Shown: piece by piece, positions 46,900 through 54,016 of the stretch | Layout: every line of letters begins with the position of its first letter | Numbering within the stretch: the first letter of the stretch is position 1 | IMG/VR virus record: IMGVR_UViG_3300035086_000100 | Coordinates: 1-64,000 of that record | Direction: 5' to 3' (one strand) | Origin: a virus | Length of the DNA: 64,000 bases | Notes under the pieces: generated by a model | Databases searched by the model: none | What the model saw: the letters and a program-made list of their open reading frames with translations, nothing else | What the model was told of the DNA's origin: nothing | Position numbers and translations under genes: made by a program

Positions 46900-47699
46900 G
46901 ACGGCACCGCCCCGGGTGACCGGTCGCCTATGCGCCAGTTCTCGTCCCATGCCTTATCCATCGCGGACGGGTCGTACGTCGTCCCGGCCGCGATCGAGTG
47001 CATCGCCGCAGAGGGCGCACGGCGCTGGTAGTACTCGTCGTCAAAGTCGTGGAAGTGCGACCCGTGAATGATCCGGCCGTCGTCGGCGACGCCCAGCAGG
47101 TCATATTCGGCCTGCGGACCGCCGCACGCATCGCAGGCGGGCTCAAGTTCGGCGAGGCTGTCAGCCTCGGCAACTGCGGCAGCGAGCGCAGCCCGGCACT
47201 GGCGGCACAACGTCCCGGCACTGGCGGGCTCGCCGCACCAGCAGCAGTAGCGCCAGCGGTTCCGGATACGGGCGATGACGCTGAAGTCGCTGCGCCAGCG
47301 GCACTTCGGGCAGGCCAGCAGATCCAGGGGGTCAGGGTCGCCCGGCTCGGCGATCAGCGAGGCGCCGCACAGCGCGCGGGGGACCTTGATCCGCAGCCGG
47401 TCGAGCAGGCCCTGCCAGAAGCCGGCGACGTGGAGGAACGCGCTGTCCGGCGACTGCGCGAGCGGCTCGGTGGCTTCTACCTGCCAGCCCTGGTCGCAGA
47501 TCCAGAAACGTGCATCATCCGGATCCGGGTAGGCATCGCCGAGCGGGGACAGTGTGGCCATGCGCCAGGACGCCTGCACCCCGGACGGGGGCACGTGACG
47601 GGGGTCGGCGGCGATGATCCGCATCGTGCCGTCGCCCAGGATGCCCCAGATCACCGCGCCGGGCTCCATGTCCCGGGTGAGCATGTAGTAGCTGGTCAT
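46896..47699 (-). CDS. Zinc-finger hypothetical protein
   Basis: The ATG at 47699 overlaps the previous stop (ATGA). The 267-residue product has an alpha/beta N-terminal half (AVIWGILGDGTMRIIAADP) and three Cys sets: CPKCRWRSDF, CCWCGEPASAGTLCRQC and CDACGGP. It is part of a chain of small zinc proteins leading the transfer operon. No family named. Confidence 0.7.
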   Translation of the reverse strand: MTSYYMLTRDMEPGAVIWGILGDGTMRIIAADPRHVPPSGVQASWRMATLSPLGDAYPDPDDARFWICDQGWQVEATEPLAQSPDSAFLHVAGFWQGLLDRLRIKVPRALCGASLIAEPGDPDPLDLLACPKCRWRSDFSVIARIRNRWRYCCWCGEPASAGTLCRQCRAALAAAVAEADSLAELEPACDACGGPQAEYDLLGVADDGRIIHGSHFHDFDDEYYQRRAPSAAMHSIAAGTTYDPSAMDKAWDENWRIGDRSPGAVPS

Positions 47700-47857
47700 G
47701 ACGCCTCCCGGTTTTCGTCGCGCTTGGCGACCGCAGTGCCGGAGCAGGCGGGGCAGGCGGACAGGGTCAGTCCCCGCACGCCGGTCCACTCGCAGTCACC
47801 GCAGTTCCAGCGGGCAAGCGGCCTGCGCTTGGCGTTGCCGTAGGTCCGGGCGATCAT
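47696..47857 (-). CDS. Small zinc-ribbon protein
   Basis: The ATG at 47857 overlaps the previous stop. The 53-residue product holds WNCGDCEWTGVRGL and SACPACSGTAVA, two CxxC knuckles of a classic zinc ribbon. Function unknown; it is coupled on both sides. Confidence 0.72.
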   Translation of the reverse strand: MIARTYGNAKRRPLARWNCGDCEWTGVRGLTLSACPACSGTAVAKRDENREAS

Positions 47858-48057
47858 GACGCCTCCCGGCTGTCGCGCTGAGCGAGATGCGCGTCCCATG
47901 CGCGGTCCGTCTCGCGCATCCACTCAGCGGCCGAACCGTTCCTCGCGTGCCAGCCCTCCCAGTACTGGGAGCCGCCGTCCGCGTGGTCGGCGTGGCGCTG
48001 CTCCTCGTCGGCCAGGGCCTGCTCTATCTCGGCCTCGGTCGGCTCACGGGCGCTCAT
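47854..48057 (-). CDS. Small acidic hypothetical protein
   Basis: The 67-residue protein (MSAREPTEAEIEQALADEEQ) is helical, charged and rich in Asp/His/Trp (RHADHADGGSQYWEGWHARN). It is linked by 4-bp overlaps to the genes on both sides. Confidence 0.65.
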   Translation of the reverse strand: MSAREPTEAEIEQALADEEQRHADHADGGSQYWEGWHARNGSAAEWMRETDRAWDAHLAQRDSREAS

Positions 48058-48239
48058 CGGGAGCCTCCGTGGTCAGGGCAGTTGCCGTGCCAGTCGCACG
48101 ACTCGTGGTCGGTCTTGACCTCGCCGAACGAGCCGGTCGTGCCTGCCCCTCCGTCGCGTGAGCCAAGCCGGTGGTTACCCTCCGACCAGCGCTCGCCTTC
48201 GCTGCTTTCCAGCCAGGCGATGACCTCGGGGTCGTTCAT
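48054..48239 (-). CDS. Small hypothetical protein
   Basis: The 61-residue product (MNDPEVIAWLESSEGERWSE) ends with CDWHGNCPDHGG, a compact Cys/His set. It is linked by ATGA overlaps to its neighbours. Confidence 0.65.
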   Translation of the reverse strand: MNDPEVIAWLESSEGERWSEGNHRLGSRDGGAGTTGSFGEVKTDHESCDWHGNCPDHGGSR

Positions 48240-48460
48240 GACGCCACCCGCCCGTCATAGGCGGTCTCGCAGGCGGCTGCGTAAGCGGCGGCTGCGGCGC
48301 CGATGCCGTTCGGGCACTGGTCGTCGGTCGTGACGACCCTGACTTCGCCTAGGTAGCGCTCCACCAGTGCGAAGCGTGCGGCAGGCCGGTCAAGGCGCAT
48401 CGCCTCGGTAGCCGGCTCGACCGTCAGGACCGGGACGGCGGGGAAGGCCCGGATGTTCAC
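48236..48460 (-). CDS. Hypothetical protein, GTG-started
   Basis: The GTG at 48460 overlaps the stop of the upstream 61-residue gene (GTGA), which supports an independent start. The 74-residue product (VNIRAFPAVPVLTVEPATEA) has natural composition and an Ala-rich end (AAAAYAAACETAYDGRVA). The same frame is open further upstream (see the entry 48236-48868). Confidence 0.6.
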   Translation of the reverse strand: MNIRAFPAVPVLTVEPATEAMRLDRPAARFALVERYLGEVRVVTTDDQCPNGIGAAAAAYAAACETAYDGRVAS

Positions 48461-48868
48461 CGGACTAGCGACAGGATGCACTGCGAGCCGCTGGCGACCC
48501 GGTCCCGGTCCGCCAGCATCCTGCGTCCCATGATCCGGATGTCCCGCCGGAACGCCGCGATCATCGCGTCCTGCTCGGAGATCACGGCCAGCAGTTGCGT
48601 CCTTGTCATCTTGGTGACGGGGACGGGGGGTACTATCTCCACTTGAGTCAGTCCTTACTAGGGGATGCGGACTCGGATCAGCAGGGTCACCGTTTGCGGC
48701 GGTGGCCCTGCTTGCGTTCAGGGGGAAGTTCGCGGTCCCGCAGGAGTGGCCGTCAGCGGACCAGTAGACGGTCCCGCAGTTGCCGCAGACCGAAGTCATG
48801 CTCAAGCCGGCCGACCGGGGGGCGCAGGAGCGGCAGAGCGGCGGGATGGCTATCGGGGAGAAGTTCAT
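48236..48868 (-). CDS. Zinc-ribbon protein frame, open through two following genes
   Basis: The ATG at 48868 overlaps the upstream stop (ATGA). The first ~75 residues are natural, with a double knuckle (PLCRSCAPRSAG; VCGNCGTVYWSADGHSCG). The frame then has no stop: it crosses the 48457-48642 gene as low-quality sequence and joins, in the same frame, the gene started by the GTG at 48460. Either a stop was lost or the protein really is 210 residues with an embedded second gene. Confidence 0.5.
   Translation of the reverse strand: MNFSPIAIPPLCRSCAPRSAGLSMTSVCGNCGTVYWSADGHSCGTANFPLNASRATAANGDPADPSPHPLVRTDSSGDSTPRPRHQDDKDATAGRDLRAGRDDRGVPAGHPDHGTQDAGGPGPGRQRLAVHPVASPVNIRAFPAVPVLTVEPATEAMRLDRPAARFALVERYLGEVRVVTTDDQCPNGIGAAAAAYAAACETAYDGRVAS
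48457..48642 (-). CDS. 61-residue helical protein
   Basis: The product (MEIVPPVPVTKMTRTQLLAV) continues with helices ISEQDAMIAAFRRDIRIMGR. The start is GTG at 48642. It lies in a different frame within the long open frame of the neighbouring entry; its natural composition shows that this frame is the one used here. Confidence 0.6.
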   Translation of the reverse strand: MEIVPPVPVTKMTRTQLLAVISEQDAMIAAFRRDIRIMGRRMLADRDRVASGSQCILSLVR

Positions 48869-49095
48869 GACTGGCCGCCCTGAGGCCATGCCGTCATGGA
48901 AGTGACGAAAGCGCCCGGCACCCGCCACTGAACGCCGACCCGCTTGGCGGGCCACGCGTCCTTGTCGGCTAGGTGCAGGCGCTTGTAAGTGGCGACGGAG
49001 ATCTTGAGCCGGTCACAGGCGATCTTGATCGGCAGCAACTCGCCATCGGTGCCCGTCAACTTCCGGACATCCGCAGAGGTGCCGTTGGTGCTCAA
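48865..49095 (-). CDS. HTH protein, first gene of the transfer operon
   Basis: A TTG at 49095 with AGGGAG upstream fits a transcript start near 49138; the ATG at 49173 lies in the promoter -35 box and is rejected. The 76-residue product (STNGTSADVRKLTGTDGELL) has an excisionase/AlpA-like HTH (PIKIACDRLKISVATYKRLH) and PAKRVGVQWRVPGAFV. It may be the repressor of its own promoter. Confidence 0.7.
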   Translation of the reverse strand: MSTNGTSADVRKLTGTDGELLPIKIACDRLKISVATYKRLHLADKDAWPAKRVGVQWRVPGAFVTSMTAWPQGGQS

Positions 49096-49132
49096 CGCTG
49101 CTCCCTGTTGGCTGCAAGTACCATTCGGTTTC

Positions 49133-49173
49133 CTACCTAGGCCAATAGTAGGTAGTGCTAGCCAAGTCGTCAA
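49133..49173 (-). promoter_or_regulatory. Promoter and operator of the transfer operon
   Basis: On the minus strand TTGACG (49173-49168) and TACTAT (49150-49145) are exactly 17 bp apart. A perfect 7-bp inverted repeat CTACCTA (49133-49139) / TAGGTAG (49149-49155) surrounds the -10 box and start point, a typical repressor position. It controls the 12-kb operon down to 36.6 kb, and may also affect the divergent GntR-HD gene. Confidence 0.78.
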
Positions 49174-49258
49174 GGCTTGTTCATCAGTGAAAACCGGTGA
49201 ACTCGGGCGTAGCGGGTGGGGTTATGCCGCAGGAACGGAATCGGCCTAGGCAGATACC

Positions 49259-50155
49259 ATGATTCGCATGCAACCGATAGACCCCGACGACAAGCGGCAT
49301 CCGCACGTCCAGATCGCGGCCTCGATCCGCGCGGCGATCCTCACGGGAGAACTTGAGCCAGGCTCGCAACTTGACACCGGACAGGAACTGGCGGCCTTCT
49401 TCGGCGTGTCCCGCATGACCGTGGCTTCGGCGATCCGCACGCTCCGCGACGAGGGCTTCGTCCGCTCCCGCATGGGCAGCGGCGTGTTCGTCCGCGACCT
49501 GGCCAGCCTCCCCGCACCCGAAGGCGAGGAGCATCCGCTGGCCGGGACCGCGATGTTCCTGTTCGAGATAGGCCAGCTCAAGCACCAGCCCCGGTCGGGC
49601 TGGCTGCTGCTGGGCATCCCGCACCCGGAGAGCGTCGCCGAGCACTCATTCCGGGTCGGCGTCATCGGCCTGATCCTCGCGGCGATGGACGGTGCCGACG
49701 TCGGGCGCACTGCCGCCCTGGGCCTGATGCACGACGCGCACGAAACCCGGATCGGCGACGTTCCCTCAGTCGGCCGCGCCTACGTCACCACGGCGGACCC
49801 CGAAGCCATCACGGCCCACCAGGTCGCGAAGATGCCCGACGAGGCATCGAAGGCCGTGCAGGAACTCACCGCCGAGTACGAGGCGAACGTGACCCGCGAG
49901 GCGCGGCTGGCCCACGACGCGGACAAGATCGAGACGCTGCTGCAGGCCACCGAGTACCAGGCGCAGGGACATGACACCGAGACGTGGCGGGAGAACTCGG
50001 TAGCGGCACTGCGCACCGAACCAGGCCAGCGGCTGGCCCAGGCCATAGGCGCAGGCGACTCGCGGTGGTGGGCGCCATTCAATGCGTCCTACCTCGAATT
50101 GCATGCCAGTGCGCGCAACCGCACTCAGGCAAGCCGGCCCGACGAGGAGGGATGA
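49259..50155 (+). CDS. GntR-type HTH fused to HD-domain nucleotidase
   Basis: The 298-residue protein has a GntR winged helix in residues 1-85 (HVQIAASIRAAILTGELEPG; ELAAFFGVSRMTVASAIRTL; RSRMGSGVFV) and a YfbR-like HD domain (ESVAEHSFRVGVIGLILAAM; ALGLMHDAHETRIGDV; ARLAHDADKIETLL) with the His, His-Asp and Asp metal ligands. HD proteins of this kind are 5'-deoxynucleotidases, so DNA-binding might respond to nucleotides. It is the first gene of the control operon, divergent from the transfer operon. Confidence 0.88.
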   Translation: MIRMQPIDPDDKRHPHVQIAASIRAAILTGELEPGSQLDTGQELAAFFGVSRMTVASAIRTLRDEGFVRSRMGSGVFVRDLASLPAPEGEEHPLAGTAMFLFEIGQLKHQPRSGWLLLGIPHPESVAEHSFRVGVIGLILAAMDGADVGRTAALGLMHDAHETRIGDVPSVGRAYVTTADPEAITAHQVAKMPDEASKAVQELTAEYEANVTREARLAHDADKIETLLQATEYQAQGHDTETWRENSVAALRTEPGQRLAQAIGAGDSRWWAPFNASYLELHASARNRTQASRPDEEG

Positions 50156-50925
50156 TGCGCGCCGCGATGGCCACCGAGCCCGGCGACGCGGACGTCCCCA
50201 ACGAGGACTGGTTCGGCATTGCCCCGGAAGCCGTCGTCGTGCTCGACGGCGTGACGGTACGGGCAGGCATCGAGTCAGGCTGCGGCCACGGAACGCCCTG
50301 GTACGTCCGGCGGCTCGGCGGCATGCTCATGGACGGCATCATCGCGGGCGGGCTTCCGCTCGCCGATGCGCTCGCGGGCGGCATCAGCGCCGTAGCCGCG
50401 CAGCATGCCGGGACCTGTGACCTGGGGACAGTCGGCGCACCTTCAGCCGCCGTGGGCATTGTGAGGCTCACGGGCGGCCGGGCCGACTGGCTGGTCCTTG
50501 CCGATATCAGCGTCGTTCTCGGCGAGCCCGGCGGGGTACGGGTGATCTCCGACAAGCGGGTAGACGACTCGGTGGCGGGGATCAGCGTCACCGGCCCGGC
50601 TGTTGGCCAGCGGATCGGCGAGGCCCGCACCGCGCACCGCAACCGGCCCGGCGGCTACTGGGTGGCCGCAGCCGATCCCGAGGCGGCGGCGCACGCGGTA
50701 ACCGGGTCGGCGCCGCTGGGGGACCTGCACCGGCTCGCGGTGATGACGGACGGCGCCTCGCGGCTGGCCGACATGTTCGGGATGCCGTGGCCTGACGTGC
50801 TGGCAATAGACCCCGGCGACCTGATCGCGATGGTCCGCAAGCACGAGGCGGACGACGCCGGACGGGTGCGCTACCCGCGCTTCAAGGTCAGCGACGACGC
50901 GACCGCCGTAGCGGTTTCGCCCTGA
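50155..50925 (+). CDS. PP2C-like phosphatase
   Basis: The ATG at 50155 overlaps the previous stop and follows GAGGAGG. The 256-residue protein has the PP2C metal-site pattern: NEDWFGIAPEAVVVLDGVT, LVLADISVV, MTDGASRLADMF and VSDDATAVAVSP at the C-terminus. It would remove phosphate from Ser/Thr. Its partner kinase is not in the window. The combination with the GntR-HD gene suggests a signalling pair. Confidence 0.8.
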   Translation: MRAAMATEPGDADVPNEDWFGIAPEAVVVLDGVTVRAGIESGCGHGTPWYVRRLGGMLMDGIIAGGLPLADALAGGISAVAAQHAGTCDLGTVGAPSAAVGIVRLTGGRADWLVLADISVVLGEPGGVRVISDKRVDDSVAGISVTGPAVGQRIGEARTAHRNRPGGYWVAAADPEAAAHAVTGSAPLGDLHRLAVMTDGASRLADMFGMPWPDVLAIDPGDLIAMVRKHEADDAGRVRYPRFKVSDDATAVAVSP

Positions 50926-50942
50926 GGGAATTGGGAGTCCGG

Positions 50943-51362
50943 ATGCCCAGAGCTGACCGTCCCGCCCCGCCGTACGTCCAGATCGCCGGCTACTACCGCG
51001 ACGAGATCGCCAGCGGGCAGCGCCGGGCGGGCGAACGCCTTCCGTCTATCGCCGCGATAGCCGAAGGCTGGGCAGTGGCGGCGGCCACTGCGGCGAAGGC
51101 AATCGGCCTGCTCTGCGACGAGGGGCTGATCTCCACGTCGCCACAGGGAAGCTTCGTCCTGCCGCACGGCACGGAAGGCAAGATCGACGCCGCGATCACG
51201 GCGGCTGACGCGGCGCTGAGCGCTATCCGCCTCCTGGCAGACCCCCGGGAGAAAGCCGAAGCCGCCGGGCGGCTCGTGAGCGGACTGCGCGCCCGTTCAG
51301 ATGAGGCCGACCGTATCCGGCATGCCGGCCGCGATGACGAGACCGGTGAAAACCCGGCCTGA
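50943..51362 (+). CDS. GntR-family transcriptional regulator
   Basis: The 139-residue protein begins MPRADRPAPPYVQIAGYYRD and has the GntR winged helix (ERLPSIAAIAEGWAVAAATA; AIGLLCDEGLISTSPQGSFV), followed by a short helical C-terminal part. Such GntR proteins (KorSA-like) repress transfer and replication genes in actinomycete elements. Confidence 0.85.
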   Translation: MPRADRPAPPYVQIAGYYRDEIASGQRRAGERLPSIAAIAEGWAVAAATAAKAIGLLCDEGLISTSPQGSFVLPHGTEGKIDAAITAADAALSAIRLLADPREKAEAAGRLVSGLRARSDEADRIRHAGRDDETGENPA

Positions 51363-51385
51363 CCGCTAGGCTGCCCTTCAGAACT

Positions 51386-51426
51386 GAAAATGCCCCGGCT
51401 CTGCCTCTGACAACAGAGCACGGGGC
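51386..51426. terminator. A-tract followed by GC hairpin
   Basis: GAAAA leads an imperfect inverted repeat GCCCCGGCTCTG (51392-51403) / CAGAGCACGGGGC (51414-51426). Read on the minus strand it is an intrinsic terminator (hairpin then T-run). It lies between plus-strand genes. Three similar elements occur at 54637, 54855 and 58366. Confidence 0.6.
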
Positions 51427-51528
51427 GCGTCAACACCGAACCCCTGAAAGAACACGGTGCGACATGCACACGGTACATCCCGGCACTGACATTCCGCGCA
51501 CCCCGCTCGCGACAAGCCGCGCCGGCCG

Positions 51529-52227
51529 GTGATCGAGTCCTGGCTGAAAGCCATCCGCGACCATCCTGACCGGCCGCCAGCCACAGAGCAGGTCGTGCTC
51601 GAACGCCTCGCGCTGCGGCTGGACTGGGTGACCGGCAAAGGGTTCTGCAGCGTCCAGCAGCTCATGGAGGACACCCCGGCGGGCAAGCGGACGGTACTCC
51701 GTGCCCTCGCGTGGGCGCAGTCCGAGCCCGTGGCGATCCTCGAACAGACCCGCCGCGGCGGGCGGCGGGGCGCCGGCTACACGCTGGCGTCGGAGTGGGC
51801 GCTGGCCGTGCCCGAAAGCCAAGGTGCCGCTGACGGCACCTTGAGGCTCGTTCCCAAGGTGCCAGATGAGGCACCCCAAGGTGCCAGCTCAGCACCACCA
51901 TCAAGACCTGTACTACATCAAGACCTAAAAGAAGGTGATGACTCACTGGTCCCGCGACGCGCCCGACCTTCGGTCAGGCGAATTGACGCGATCAGATTCG
52001 TTCGCCTCGCTGCTGCCGAGGTTTACGGCCAGGACGAAGCCGACTACCTCACGGACAGCCAGTGCGCCGCGCTCTGGTACCACCTGATCGGCCGCAAGCG
52101 GCCGGGCAACCCGGTGAAGTACCTCAGCAAGCCGTTCCGCGACGCGCCGTACCTCGACACCCACGTGGCCAACGCCGGCGACGAAGAAGACTGGGAGGCC
52201 GAGATGACAGGAGTGCTGGCCGCATGA
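51529..52227 (+). CDS. Winged-helix protein, possible replication initiator
   Basis: The 232-residue protein begins VIESWLKAIRDHPDRPPATE and has a winged-helix (CSVQQLMEDTPAGKRTVLRA; EQTRRGGRRGAGYTLAS), a Pro-rich linker coded by a repeat cluster, and a C-terminal helical domain (SQCAALWYHLIGRKRPGNPV; YLSKPFRDAPYLD). Phage replication initiators often carry origin iterons inside the gene, as lambda O does; the repeats at 51821-51927 fit that, so initiation is a reasonable inference. Confidence 0.65.
   Translation: MIESWLKAIRDHPDRPPATEQVVLERLALRLDWVTGKGFCSVQQLMEDTPAGKRTVLRALAWAQSEPVAILEQTRRGGRRGAGYTLASEWALAVPESQGAADGTLRLVPKVPDEAPQGASSAPPSRPVLHQDLKEGDDSLVPRRARPSVRRIDAIRFVRLAAAEVYGQDEADYLTDSQCAALWYHLIGRKRPGNPVKYLSKPFRDAPYLDTHVANAGDEEDWEAEMTGVLAA
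51821..51927. repeat. Iteron-like cluster (AAGGTGCC) within a replication-type gene
   Basis: AAGGTGCC occurs at 51821-51828, 51856-51863 and 51878-51885, its complement GGCACCTT at 51835-51842, and half copies (GGCACC, AGCACC) at 51870 and 51891. Next to them is a 10-bp direct repeat ATCAAGACCT (51900-51909 and 51918-51927) in locally AT-richer DNA. The arrangement resembles an origin of replication. Confidence 0.65.
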
Positions 52228-52538
52228 CGCCCGCCCATGAAGGTCCCCGGCTTGCGCGGCTGTGCGCGGTCAGGGACAACCGCACATTGTCAACGTCCGC
52301 CAAGCTCGCCTACGCCACGCTGGCGCTTTACGAGCCCGGCGAGCATCCGAGCGTCACGGACATTGCCGCAGCCATGAGCGTGAGCCGCACCACGGCGCTG
52401 AAGGCACTCCGCGATCTGGAGGCAGCCCGCGCCATCAGGGTGACAGGGAGGCGCAAGGGGCGCGGCAGCCGTGAGGTGAACACCTACGAGCTTCTGTCGC
52501 TCGCTCATCTGGCGTCGGCGTCAGGCGAGGATTCGTGA
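52224..52538 (+). CDS. Winged-helix DNA-binding protein
   Basis: The ATG overlaps the previous stop (ATGA). The 104-residue product has STSAKLAYATLALYEPGEHP, HTH SVTDIAAAMSVSRTTALKAL and a wing RVTGRRKGRGSREVNTYEL. It is translationally coupled to the winged-helix/initiator-like gene, perhaps acting with it at the repeat cluster. Confidence 0.75.
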   Translation: MTPAHEGPRLARLCAVRDNRTLSTSAKLAYATLALYEPGEHPSVTDIAAAMSVSRTTALKALRDLEAARAIRVTGRRKGRGSREVNTYELLSLAHLASASGEDS

Positions 52539-52612
52539 GTCCCGCATGTCCGCTCGGCGCGTTTTATCCCGGCACCGTGCCCGCTGGGACGCTGCGGGTT
52601 ACCCTTGCTCCC

Positions 52613-52954
52613 ATGACCGCCGAGCCGCTCCCCGAACCGGATCTCGACACGCTGGCCCGCCATGTCCTGCCCGGCAAGATCGACGCCGTGGCCTACGGGC
52701 TGAGCGTCCTGCATGCCGACGTGCGGGCGATCCGGCTGACGCAGGGAGAGCACGGCCTGATGCTCTCCGATCACGGCGAGATGCTGGCACGGCACGGCCT
52801 GCGGCTGGACTCGATCGATGCCACGCTCAGGCAGCACTCCGAGGCGCTGGGCGCGGCCGGGGAACGACTGGGAGCAATCGAGGCGAAGCTTGACGGGCAC
52901 GGCGAGCTGCTGGCGGAGATCCTGCGGCGGCTCCCGGAGAAGCCTGAGGCGTGA
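52613..52954 (+). CDS. Coiled-coil hypothetical protein
   Basis: The 113-residue product from ATG 52613 (MTAEPLPEPDLDTLARHVLP) consists of repeated heptads with His/Asp (GEHGLMLSDHGEMLARHGLR; LDSIDATLRQHSEALGAAGE). A GTG at 52535 that overlaps the previous stop is an alternative start. No enzymatic motif. Confidence 0.6.
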   Translation: MTAEPLPEPDLDTLARHVLPGKIDAVAYGLSVLHADVRAIRLTQGEHGLMLSDHGEMLARHGLRLDSIDATLRQHSEALGAAGERLGAIEAKLDGHGELLAEILRRLPEKPEA

Positions 52955-52992
52955 GGTAGAGCGCCGATGACGGTTTGATTCTGTCATTCCCT

Positions 52993-53032
52993 CAGCCCCG
53001 GTCCCCGGACGAGCCGGGAGTAGCCGGGGCTG
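52993..53032. terminator. GC hairpin after the replication genes
   Basis: A 9-bp perfect inverted repeat (CAGCCCCGG at 52993-53001, complement at 53024-53032) encloses a nested CCCGG/CCGGG pair. It separates the preceding genes from the promoter at 53057 and probably terminates the upstream transcript. Confidence 0.55.
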
Positions 53033-53056
53033 GCGCATCTCCGATGATCTCCCCTG

Positions 53057-53099
53057 TTGACAGGTGCTAACCACCTATGCCAATATGGTGGTAAGCACC
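53057..53099 (+). promoter_or_regulatory. Promoter with inverted GGTGCTAACCACC operators
   Basis: TTGACA (53057-53062) is followed 17-18 bp later by a -10-like CCAATA/CAATAT. GGTGCTAACCACC (53063-53075) lies in the spacer and its near-perfect inverted copy GGTGGTAAGCACC at 53087-53099 covers the start point. The motif closely resembles the palindrome at 6811-6843, and both promoters drive cassettes with an RHH gene in second place. Confidence 0.75.
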
Positions 53100-53116
53100 C
53101 AGGACAGGAGCAAGAG

Positions 53117-53419
53117 ATGCCAGCCATGTCAACACCAGTTATCGCGGCCAGCGAACTCATCGACGAACTCGCCCGCCGCAGCTACGAGCCGCAGGAGGAC
53201 GCGCCCGAGTTCATCCGCGCCGACCTGACATTCACCGTCCTGGATTCCGTGCTCGGCACTGTCCGCGTGATCGTCGATGACGGGGTCGCGGTGATCGGTT
53301 TCGACCGGAACGGCGTCACGATGTGGTCGGCCCGCTTCGACAATGCCGCGCCGCTCGCTGCCATCGCCGGCGCGATCGACGCAGCCGAGGCCGATGCGAG
53401 AGTCGCGTTCGGTGCCTAA
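53117..53419 (+). CDS. Hypothetical protein, first gene of cassette
   Basis: AGGAG precedes the ATG by six bases. The 100-residue product (MPAMSTPVIAASELIDELAR) has a beta-rich centre (ADLTFTVLDSVLGTVRVIVD; VAVIGFDRNGVTMWSARF) and helical end. In layout it resembles the first gene of the 6862 cassette. It overlaps the following RHH gene. Confidence 0.7.
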   Translation: MPAMSTPVIAASELIDELARRSYEPQEDAPEFIRADLTFTVLDSVLGTVRVIVDDGVAVIGFDRNGVTMWSARFDNAAPLAAIAGAIDAAEADARVAFGA

Positions 53420-53600
53420 CCAGCACAAGAACCCGATGCTCGCCTTCCACCCCGACGACCCGAGCATCGGTGACTGGGCAAGGGCGGAAGCAGAACGGCG
53501 CGGAGTGGCGCTCAAGGTGGTCCTTGAGGAAGCCGTGACCGAGTACCGGGCATCACATGGCAACTCACCAGAGGGAACCCAGCAAGGAGAGCAGAAATGA
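53412..53600 (+). CDS. Ribbon-helix-helix-like DNA-binding protein
   Basis: The GTG at 53412 overlaps the upstream gene by 8 bp. The 62-residue product has a strand (NPMLAFHPDD) and two helices (IGDWARAEAERRGVALKVVL, EEAVTEYRASH), matching the RHH protein at 7272-7514 in length and pattern. It is a candidate repressor of the promoter at 53057. Confidence 0.7.
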   Translation: MPNQHKNPMLAFHPDDPSIGDWARAEAERRGVALKVVLEEAVTEYRASHGNSPEGTQQGEQK

Positions 53601-54016
53601 CCGAGACGACCACCCGGACCGGACGCTTCCAGATCGGCACCGTGGAAATCACCCGGACGCGGATCTACCCGCTAGACCCGTGGCTGCCGGACCACGTCAA
53701 GGAGACCGCCGCTCAGGTGGTCGTCCAGCCCGGCACCTACCCGGTCTACCGGGACGGTCTGAGTTACTACTGGCGGATGACCGGGTTCCTGAACCACCGG
53801 CACTACCGCATGGGCGACGGCATGTTCGCCATCAACGCCGCCGACGTGCCCAGCGACGATGACGTGGTGTTCTACTCGATGCGCTACGGCCCCGACGAGT
53901 GGGCCGAACTCCTCAACGGCTACGACACCGACCCGGACCCGAGGCTCATCTTCACGCTCAACCTGGGCGAGATGTGGCCGGTTCAGGGCGGCACCGAAGG
54001 AGAGCAGGAGCGATGA
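53597..54016 (+). CDS. Hypothetical protein
   Basis: The 139-residue protein (MTETTTRTGRFQIGTVEITR) is beta-rich and aromatic (PGTYPVYRDGLSYYWRMTGF; DDDVVFYSMRYGPDEWAELL). It starts by ATGA overlap and ends the same way. No family recognised. Confidence 0.68.
   Translation: MTETTTRTGRFQIGTVEITRTRIYPLDPWLPDHVKETAAQVVVQPGTYPVYRDGLSYYWRMTGFLNHRHYRMGDGMFAINAADVPSDDDVVFYSMRYGPDEWAELLNGYDTDPDPRLIFTLNLGEMWPVQGGTEGEQER

Noticed and set aside
45400-47031. 543-codon plus-strand frame
   Set aside because: Antisense to the DUF2637 gene and neighbours; its apparent repeats are the complement of the coiled-coil repeats.
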